Positions 1-5,600 of a stretch of 11,506 bases of DNA are shown piece by piece. The stretch's first letter is position 1, and the number at the start of each line of letters is the position of its first letter. This DNA is from JAZUCT01 sp045639255. GTDB lineage: Bacteria; Bacillota; Clostridia; Christensenellales; UBA1242. The notes beneath the pieces were generated by a model. That model ran no database searches. It saw only the letters and a list, made by a program, of their open reading frames with translations, and was not told the origin of the DNA. The translations under genes and the position numbers were made by a program. The stretch lies in the NCBI GenBank assembly GCA_045639255.1, contig JAZUCT010000009.1, forward strand, positions 1 through 11,506, written 5' to 3'.

Positions 1-16
1 TCATACACTATATTAA

Positions 17-25
17 CTCCTTTTT
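17..25 (-). promoter_or_regulatory. Possible ribosome-binding site of a divergent gene off the left edge
   Basis: Read on the minus strand, this stretch gives AAAAAGGAG, a good Shine-Dalgarno sequence. It is followed after 8 nt by GTG (8..6) or after 12 nt by ATG (4..2). Either could start a leftward gene of which only a codon or two lies inside the window. A divergent arrangement fits the short intergenic region and the palindrome at 20-40. No protein can be read, and no convincing minus-strand -35/-10 pair with sensible spacing was found, so this remains tentative. Confidence 0.35.
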
Positions 26-40
26 AATTATATTAAAAAG
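20..40. repeat. 9-bp perfect AT-rich inverted repeat upstream of the operon promoter
   Basis: The arms are CTTTTTAAT (20-28) and ATTAAAAAG (32-40), around a TAT centre. The palindrome ends 1 bp before the -35-like hexamer at 42-47, a typical place for a repressor or activator site, and it overlaps the possible minus-strand ribosome-binding site at 17-25. An operator shared by two divergent genes is one reading. Chance self-complementarity of an AT tract is the alternative. It makes a poor terminator because the stem is almost all A-T. Confidence 0.45.
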
Positions 41-41
41 A

Positions 42-71
42 TTGTAAAATAATGTTGAAATATGTTATAAT
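42..71 (+). promoter_or_regulatory. Extended -10 promoter of the exporter/surface-protein operon
   Basis: A perfect extended -10 element, TGTTATAAT, lies at 63-71. A weak -35 hexamer, TTGTAA (42-47, four of six matches to TTGACA), lies 18 bp upstream of the -10. Transcription would start near 77-79, leaving an untranslated leader of about 25 nt before the ATG at 103. This is the only strong promoter-like signal seen ahead of the four co-directional genes, so it is taken as the operon promoter. The element is read directly from the sequence; its activity is inferred. Confidence 0.65.
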
Positions 72-85
72 TAAACAAATAATAT

Positions 86-91
86 GGGGGA
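86..91 (+). promoter_or_regulatory. Ribosome-binding site that sets the ATPase start at 103
   Basis: GGGGGA lies 11 nt before the ATG at 103 and downstream of the predicted transcription start. The in-frame upstream ATG at 52 has no such site and precedes the -10 element, so it would not be in the mRNA. The spacing is slightly long but the G-rich core is clear in this AT-rich context. Confidence 0.65.
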
Positions 92-102
92 AGTGTTTAT
101 TA

Positions 103-831
103 ATGAAAAAAGAAGTGCTTAAAGTTGTTGGTTTACAAAAAACTTATAATAAGGGAAAAACCTATGCGGTTAACAATGTAAGTTTTGAAATTAAGCAAGG
201 TGAAATTGTTGGGCTTGTTGGAAAAAATGGTGCAGGAAAAAGCACAATTTTAAAATCAGTAACTGGAATTTTGCCATTTGAAAATGGTGAAATTTCAATT
301 GCAGGTTTTAATGTTGTTTCCAATCCGATTGAAGCAAAACAAAACTTAGGGTATGTGCCAGATGTTAGCAATGCTTTTGATAAAATGACAGGCATGGAAT
401 ATTTAAATTTTGTTGCTGATATATTTGGTGTTTCAAAACAGGAAAGGGAAGAAAGATATTCCGATTTTGAAAAAAACTTTCCGTTGGGCGAAAGCATTCA
501 TAAATTAATTTCGTCTTACTCGCACGGAATGAAGCAAAAAGTTTCAATTATGGCATCGCTTATTTCCAGCCCAAAACTTTGGATACTTGATGAACCTATA
601 ACTGGCCTTGACCCCCAAACTTCATTAAGCCTTATTGATTATATGAAAGCCTATGCAAAAAAAGGCAATGCAGTTGTGTTTTCATCACACAACCTTGATA
701 TTGTTCAAAAGATATGCGACAGAACTTTAATAATTAATCACGGCAACTTAGTTGCAAACATTAACATTGACGAATTTGAAAAAGTTCACGATAAAACCCT
801 TGAAGAATTCTTTGTGGAGAAAGTTAAATGA
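103..831 (+). CDS. ABC-2 type exporter, ATP-binding subunit
   Basis: This 242-residue cytoplasmic ATPase would power the membrane subunit encoded next. All core ABC motifs are present: Walker A GKNGAGKST (residues 40-48), signature YSHGMKQK (139-146, the LSGGQ variant common in CcmA-like drug, bacteriocin and polysaccharide exporters), Walker B LWILDEP (159-165, catalytic E164), D-loop TGLD (167-170) and switch His H196 in SSH. The Q-loop position reads GYVPD, so it carries Asp (D87) where Gln or Glu is usual. Length matches single-domain ABC-2 ATPases. The start at 103 is preferred to the in-frame ATG at 52 because of the ribosome-binding site at 86-91 and the promoter at 42-71. The stop overlaps the permease start (ATGA), implying translational coupling. 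Family assignment is secure; the transported substrate cannot be told. Confidence 0.93.
   Translation: MKKEVLKVVGLQKTYNKGKTYAVNNVSFEIKQGEIVGLVGKNGAGKSTILKSVTGILPFENGEISIAGFNVVSNPIEAKQNLGYVPDVSNAFDKMTGMEYLNFVADIFGVSKQEREERYSDFEKNFPLGESIHKLISSYSHGMKQKVSIMASLISSPKLWILDEPITGLDPQTSLSLIDYMKAYAKKGNAVVFSSHNLDIVQKICDRTLIINHGNLVANINIDEFEKVHDKTLEEFFVEKVK
814..820 (+). promoter_or_regulatory. Ribosome-binding site of the permease, inside the ATPase gene
   Basis: GTGGAGA lies 7 nt before the ATG at 828, within the last codons of the ATPase gene. Together with the ATGA stop-start overlap it supports the permease start at 828 and coupled translation of the two transporter subunits. Confidence 0.6.
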
Positions 832-2471
832 TTAATGTTATAAAAATTTTATTAAAAAAAGAGTTTGGCGAAAAATTTTCTGGTTTAAAAAATCAAAAAC
901 GAGATGTTTTTGGTGCCATACTTAATGTATTTTTAACCTTGCTTGTTGTTGGCGTGTTTGTTTTTGCTTTTTCATATTTAGCAAATGCTTATTCCAGCAT
1001 TAAAATTGGTTATGTTACAAATAAGCCAGAACGAGTTTATGAAATTTTAACAATTTTGTTCACAGTTATGCTTTTGCTTTTGGTTATTATGGGAACAACC
1101 AAACTTAACAAAAGCCTTATTGAAGTTGGTGGCTTAACAATGCTAAGTTTGCCAGTTACACCATTTCAAATTTTTATTTCGAAAATGATTGTGGTTTTTA
1201 CTGAACTTGTTTTAACTTGCCTTATTATTTCAATTCCGCTGTTCATTGTGTTTGTGGTGGAAGGCTTGCTTTCGTGGGCAATAATATTTATGGTTATTCT
1301 TTATTCTGTTTTGCTTCCGGTTTTAGCGCTGTTTATTTCCAGCCTTTTAACCATTCCGTTTTATTATGTTAAAAAATGGCTTAACAAACACTTTTTGTTT
1401 CAACTTGTTTTCTATATTTTAATAATTGCAGTTGGTTTTATTGTTTATTCTGTGTTTTTAAGGTTTGTTAAAGGGCTGATTGAAAGCGGTGAAATTGTTG
1501 CATTTTTTAACGAAACAAATGTTTTAAGAATTGGCAAACTTTGCAAAATGCTTTTTCCTGTTAACATATTCTCTGCAATAATTGTGGGCAAAAATATTTG
1601 GTTAAACATTTTATGGCTGGTTTTGGTTACAGCAATTGCTTTTGTGGGGTGCTATTATGTTTCAAAATTGGTGTTCACCCTTGTTCGCCACAACAGAATT
1701 GGAAAAAGGGACGAATTAATTCTTGTTAAAAAACCACGCGAAAAACGAACCGTTTTGGCAAGTTTAATGCGAAAAGAATATTTAAACATTTTAAGAACAC
1801 CAAACTATGCATTTTCATATTTTGCAATTGTTCTTTCACTTCCACTTATGGTGGTTGTTACTGCAAACATTCTAACAGCAATGATGAACGAATTAACAAT
1901 GCTTAACTGTGATTTTGAAATTGTTTTGTGTTCAGTGCTTATGTATTCAATTTTGTTAAATTCGTTTTGTGCAAACAACATTTCACGCGATGGAAAATTC
2001 TTTAATCTGTTAAAAACATTTCCAATAAGCGAAAAGAAAATTGTGTTTTCAAAAATTATGTTCTGTTCGGTTGTTTCACTTTTTTCAATAATTCTTACTG
2101 GCATATTTTTGCTTGTTATAGGAATTATTTCACCATTAAAAACCCTTGCAGTTATGGGGATTTGCAGTTTTGTTAATGTTGGAATAATTTGCATTGCAAC
2201 CAGAAAAGATTTAAACACAACAGCCTTAAAATCGGGCGAAGAAAACACTTCCTCATCTAACTTCCTTATATTTTGGGGTTTAATTCTTTCAGTTCTTTTA
2301 ACTGTTGTTTCGTTTGTTATGTCAATTTACTTACAAACAAAATTTTCGCTTTTAACAGCAAATGTTATTGTTTGTTTGGTGTTGCTTGTTTTAAGCCTTG
2401 CTGTTTTTGGAATATCTTTGGTTTATCTGTTAAGAAATTTAAAAGAAAAATTTAAGGAGGTTATTTTATGA
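828..2471 (+). CDS. ABC-2 type exporter, membrane permease with duplicated halves
   Basis: This 547-residue integral membrane protein pairs with the ATPase encoded just upstream. About twelve hydrophobic segments can be read, roughly at residues 31-51, 71-91, 121-145, 148-175, 190-212, 260-285, 326-350, 365-383, 410-435, 436-458, 478-500 and 510-534. The two halves look related. Each begins with a charged amphipathic stretch (KILLKKEF near 6-13; LMRKEYLNILRTP, 313-325) and has a matching motif before its third helix: LSLPVTPFQIFISKM (106-120) and LKTFPISEKKIVFSKIM (395-411). A charged cytoplasmic linker (about 287-318) joins them. This resembles the large ABC-2 exporter permeases of Bacillota in which one chain supplies both transmembrane halves; I recognise the style, not a specific named member. 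It overlaps both neighbours by 4 bp. Direction is probably export; substrate unknown. Confidence 0.85.
   Translation: MINVIKILLKKEFGEKFSGLKNQKRDVFGAILNVFLTLLVVGVFVFAFSYLANAYSSIKIGYVTNKPERVYEILTILFTVMLLLLVIMGTTKLNKSLIEVGGLTMLSLPVTPFQIFISKMIVVFTELVLTCLIISIPLFIVFVVEGLLSWAIIFMVILYSVLLPVLALFISSLLTIPFYYVKKWLNKHFLFQLVFYILIIAVGFIVYSVFLRFVKGLIESGEIVAFFNETNVLRIGKLCKMLFPVNIFSAIIVGKNIWLNILWLVLVTAIAFVGCYYVSKLVFTLVRHNRIGKRDELILVKKPREKRTVLASLMRKEYLNILRTPNYAFSYFAIVLSLPLMVVVTANILTAMMNELTMLNCDFEIVLCSVLMYSILLNSFCANNISRDGKFFNLLKTFPISEKKIVFSKIMFCSVVSLFSIILTGIFLLVIGIISPLKTLAVMGICSFVNVGIICIATRKDLNTTALKSGEENTSSSNFLIFWGLILSVLLTVVSFVMSIYLQTKFSLLTANVIVCLVLLVLSLAVFGISLVYLLRNLKEKFKEVIL
2454..2460 (+). promoter_or_regulatory. 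Consensus ribosome-binding site for the Ig-like/beta-helix protein
   Basis: AAGGAGG lies 7 nt before the ATG at 2468 and is the closest to consensus of the four sites in the operon. It sits inside the last codons of the permease gene, so the surface-protein gene both overlaps the permease (ATGA) and has its own strong initiation signal, suggesting high translation relative to the transporter. Confidence 0.8.
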
Positions 2472-5400
2472 AGAATAAAGTTATTGCCTTAATTTTAATT
2501 ATTCCAATTGTGCTTATGTTTTGCGTGTTTTCAGCAGCAAACATTGCAACACTTAATGTTCCAATTGCAGTAAGCAGCGTTTCTTTGTTTCATGAATGGA
2601 AGGAAAAAGTTAACCTTGCCGAAAGCAATCAGTTTCAAATTAACGCACAAGTTATGCCACGAAATGCAACAAATAAAGGCATAATTTATTCACACCAAGT
2701 TAAAAGCGGAAATCCAGTTATAAGCATTTCTGAAACTGGTTTGGTTACCGCAAGTGGTTATGGAACAGCACAAATAACCGTAACAACAAAAGATGGTTCT
2801 TATAAGCAAAGTTTCTTGTTAGAAGTAACCAGCACAGTTGCAACAAACCTTGAAGTTATGCTTAACACTTCAACCGAAGTTATGATTGGCGATAATTTCA
2901 AAATGCTTGCAACCGTTGTTCCAAACGAAGCGCTTGATAAGAATGTTAAATTTTCGTCCAGTAACGAAAACATTGTTCGCATTAACGCTTTAACTGGCGA
3001 ATGCACAGCAATTTCAAGCGGAAGGGCAACCTTAACTGCAACCCTTGAAAATGCAATTGATGGTGCAATTGAAAAACAAATTGAAGTTGTTGTGTTGCCA
3101 ACAATAAGCAATAACCCAATAACTTTTAATGGTTCAACAAATTTTTCAGATATAACTTTTGAAACCAACTATGTTAACCAAATAATTATGGAAGTTAATT
3201 TCACAAGTTTGCATCAACTTGGCGAAACATTAACAGAAAACAGCATAATTTGTTCATATAACAGTGAAGAAGTTGAAAGTGTTGAACTTAATGAAATTTC
3301 AGCAGAAGATGGAATTTATAAATATCAAGTTAACATTTATGGCTTAAAAACAAATAACTTTAATCTTATTGCCAGCCTTGATTATGAAAATTACAGCAGT
3401 TACAGCAGTGAAATTAACTTAGTAAAACCAGATTTAAGCCAATTTGAAATTGCGTTATCTAACTGGAAAAACTATTATAAAAAAGATTTGCCAAACACAT
3501 TCAGCATTGATAATGTTCCTGCTGGCTATGATGTGGCAGTTGATTTTGAAGAAAGAAACAATGTTGTTTTAAATAAAGTTGGCACTTACTACACTATGGT
3601 GGGAAAAGTTGTTGGAACCAATAAATTAACTATTGATTTGCTTTATGAAAATTCAGTTGTTAAAACTTTTGAAAAAACCTTTGAAGTGCTTTCACCACCA
3701 TCAAGCATTGAAATTAAAGAAAGTTTATATGAAAATTATGGCATTGAAGAACTTGTTACAATTGCAAGCCATAAAATTGAAAATGATGAATATGTTACAA
3801 ACTTATATCCATTCGGATTTCCAAGCGATGTTAACTTAGATTATATTCAATTCACAAGCAGTAACACAGATATTGCAATTTTTGAAAATAACAAACTTAA
3901 AATTGTGGGTGAAGGCAAAGTTACAATAACTGCCGAAGAACAACAATCAAAATTGCTTGGCGAACCATTAAGCCCAGTAAGTGTTCAAGTTAGGTGCGTT
4001 AATGGTGTTGCTGTTGGCACATATGCTGATTTGGTTAAAGCAACCGAAGACAATAAACAAGTTGTGTTAACAAATGATATTGACCTTGGCGAAAAACTTA
4101 TTGAAGTTAACAATGATGGCTCAACAAAACTTTTAAAATCTGCAAGCGAATGTGCTCAAATTTTAAAAAGTGAAGTTAAAACAATGGAAACTTCAAGCGA
4201 ATGGACTTATTATAAAAACAATGGTTCACAAACTCCACCACTGATTAACTATATAATTAAATTCACAAAAAACTGTTATGGGAATGGCTACACATTAAAT
4301 GCAAATAACATAACAAACATTGTTGATGGAACAAACACTCCATACAGTTTTGCAGTGTTTAAAGGTCCGCTTGACCTTGTTGGAATTCCAGATGCAAAAG
4401 TTAAAGCGCAAGATAACATCTGTTTTGTTGCAACTGATAATGTTATGTTAAACAATGTTAGGCTTATGGGCGCAAATCTTAATGGAAGCGATACTGCCGA
4501 CCTTAACCACTTAAACTATGTTGGCACAGTTTTGGAAATTATGGGGGATAATGTAAAAATTGTTAATTCCCGCATTATGAACGGCAGAAATTGTGTTCGT
4601 GTTTATGGAAAAGAAAGTGGCAACTATGATAAAATTAATGTGCACATTCAAAGTTGCGTTATTTCACACGCAAGGGAATTTCTTGTTAAAATGGGCACAA
4701 ATGCAAAAATTTATGGCGAGTTTCCTGAACGAGACAGCATTAACCTTGCAAACGGAATAAGCGATGAAAGTATTTGGGAAAAACTTGCACCAAAAATTGA
4801 AAACTTCACAGCTTTAAATAGTGCCGACCTAAGTGAAAGCGAATATAAGGCACTTGTTGAAAGTTACAATCAAAACCCAGAATTTTTGGCACTTATTAAA
4901 ACAAATTTAACCATAGAAAATTGCTTGCTTCACACTTCCGGATTGTTTAGCATTGGCATTGAATCAAGTTTTGCTGGCCCAGCCCTTGATGGCGGAAGAT
5001 ATAACAGTTGGGATTTTGGCAATTATGGTTGGGAAGGCATTGCTGGAACAAGTTATCCGGTTATGCTTAACCTTAAAGGAATTGTTAAACTTTACGATTG
5101 GAAAAATATTTCACACATAGATTCAAGCACTTTAATTGATGGCGATATGTTCAGTTTTGACCTTTCGGAAATGATTGAAGAACTTTATACAAGCGGAAAA
5201 TTCACTGATATTATAACCGTTGTGGATAAGCAAAAATATGCACATGGTGGCGTTGTTATGTATGGTGGCGGAAAGAACTATGCACTTGTTAACGATTACA
5301 CCACTTTGGGCGAATTAAGCAACTATACCTTAGATTTAGATAGCCTTAATTCAATGTTTGCATCAATGCTTAAATATGCCAGCGGAAAAGAACCATTCAG

Positions 5401-5515
5401 AATTTTTATGTATGGCAAAAACAGTTACTTTAACTATTATAAACAAGTTGCAGAACTTGGTGGCGGGGAACAAGATAGCCTTGCCGAAGCCGACCTTGGC
5501 AAATATATATTTTAG
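2468..5515 (+). CDS. Secreted bacterial Ig-like (BIG2) and beta-helix protein
   Basis: This 1015-residue protein begins with a Sec-type signal (MKNK, then a hydrophobic core at about 5-22; likely cleavage near SAA, 22-24). Ig-like BIG2 domains follow: domain 1 at about 31-122 (MPRNATNKG, TGLVTASGYGTAQITV), domain 2 at about 124-211 (SSSNENIVRIN, GECTAISSGRATLT) and a third at about 411-511 (FTSSNTDIAIFENNKLKIVG). Two less clear beta-sandwich stretches lie between (212-410). From about 512 the pattern changes to a right-handed beta-helix: GTYADLVKA, VVLTNDIDLGEKL, then rungs such as MLNNVRLMGANLNG (660-673) and VKIVNSRIMNGRN (696-708). A helical stretch (about 753-812) interrupts the helix before NLTIENCLLHTSGLF. 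The C-terminus (SLAEADLGKYIF) has no LPXTG motif, membrane anchor or choline/SLH-type repeats, so it is secreted or held non-covalently. No catalytic motif was recognised; adhesion or matrix binding is plausible, not shown. Confidence 0.85.
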   Translation: MKNKVIALILIIPIVLMFCVFSAANIATLNVPIAVSSVSLFHEWKEKVNLAESNQFQINAQVMPRNATNKGIIYSHQVKSGNPVISISETGLVTASGYGTAQITVTTKDGSYKQSFLLEVTSTVATNLEVMLNTSTEVMIGDNFKMLATVVPNEALDKNVKFSSSNENIVRINALTGECTAISSGRATLTATLENAIDGAIEKQIEVVVLPTISNNPITFNGSTNFSDITFETNYVNQIIMEVNFTSLHQLGETLTENSIICSYNSEEVESVELNEISAEDGIYKYQVNIYGLKTNNFNLIASLDYENYSSYSSEINLVKPDLSQFEIALSNWKNYYKKDLPNTFSIDNVPAGYDVAVDFEERNNVVLNKVGTYYTMVGKVVGTNKLTIDLLYENSVVKTFEKTFEVLSPPSSIEIKESLYENYGIEELVTIASHKIENDEYVTNLYPFGFPSDVNLDYIQFTSSNTDIAIFENNKLKIVGEGKVTITAEEQQSKLLGEPLSPVSVQVRCVNGVAVGTYADLVKATEDNKQVVLTNDIDLGEKLIEVNNDGSTKLLKSASECAQILKSEVKTMETSSEWTYYKNNGSQTPPLINYIIKFTKNCYGNGYTLNANNITNIVDGTNTPYSFAVFKGPLDLVGIPDAKVKAQDNICFVATDNVMLNNVRLMGANLNGSDTADLNHLNYVGTVLEIMGDNVKIVNSRIMNGRNCVRVYGKESGNYDKINVHIQSCVISHAREFLVKMGTNAKIYGEFPERDSINLANGISDESIWEKLAPKIENFTALNSADLSESEYKALVESYNQNPEFLALIKTNLTIENCLLHTSGLFSIGIESSFAGPALDGGRYNSWDFGNYGWEGIAGTSYPVMLNLKGIVKLYDWKNISHIDSSTLIDGDMFSFDLSEMIEELYTSGKFTDIITVVDKQKYAHGGVVMYGGGKNYALVNDYTTLGELSNYTLDLDSLNSMFASMLKYASGKEPFRIFMYGKNSYFNYYKQVAELGGGEQDSLAEADLGKYIF
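3391..3408 (+). repeat. 9-bp direct tandem repeat within the Ig-like protein gene
   Basis: TTACAGCAG occurs twice in a row and encodes Tyr-Ser-Ser twice in a loop of an unassigned beta domain. It is a small in-frame duplication of no evident regulatory meaning. Confidence 0.6.
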
Positions 5516-5520
5516 GGGGA
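5514..5520 (+). promoter_or_regulatory. Ribosome-binding site of the giant protein, overlapping the previous stop
   Basis: AGGGGGA begins within the TAG stop of the upstream gene and ends 7 nt before the ATG at 5528. A ribosome terminating at 5515 would therefore sit on this site, which favours re-initiation or coupling. The site itself lies outside the inverted repeat at 5528-5600, whereas the start codon lies inside it. Confidence 0.75.
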
Positions 5521-5527
5521 TAAACCT

Positions 5528-5600
5528 ATGAAAACTGCGAAAAAATTTTTAATATTTCTTATACTTGCGTTCAGCATACTTGCTGTTTCGCAGTTTTCGT
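5528..5600 (+). promoter_or_regulatory. Long RNA stem-loop enclosing the start codon of the giant protein
   Basis: GAAAACTGCGAAA (5530-5542) is perfectly complementary to TTTCGCAGTTTTC (5586-5598). In RNA the pairing extends through the start codon: A5528-U5600 and a U5529-G5599 wobble, giving 15 pairs with the AUG inside the helix. The 43-nt loop ends in a second perfect hairpin, CAGCA (5572-5576), TACT loop, TGCTG (5581-5585), directly abutting the long helix. There is no U-tract after it, so it is not an intrinsic terminator. A translational control structure is the natural reading. The complementarity is seen directly; function is inferred, and the region also has to encode the signal peptide. 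Confidence 0.55.

Noticed and set aside
52..102. Longer N-terminus of the ATPase starting at ATG 52
   Set aside because: The codon lacks a ribosome-binding site and lies upstream of the extended -10 element, so it would not be transcribed from that promoter. The extra 17 residues add nothing typical of ABC ATPases.
829..2471. TGA as a sense codon (alternative genetic code)
   Set aside because: TGG is used for Trp throughout, and both TGA stops overlap a well-placed ATG with a ribosome-binding site. Read-through would add only a few residues before another stop.
2510..2530. Lipoprotein signal on the Ig-like protein
   Set aside because: The only cysteine near the hydrophobic core follows LMF, which does not fit the lipobox, so a signal peptidase I site is more likely.
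1805..3168. Minus-strand open frames at 1805-2248 and 2800-3168
   Set aside because: They lie opposite convincing genes (permease, Ig-like protein), have no ribosome-binding site and encode no recognisable protein.
5530..5598. Intrinsic terminator between the third and fourth genes
   Set aside because: The inverted repeat has a 43-nt loop, sits after the start codon and is not followed by a T-tract.
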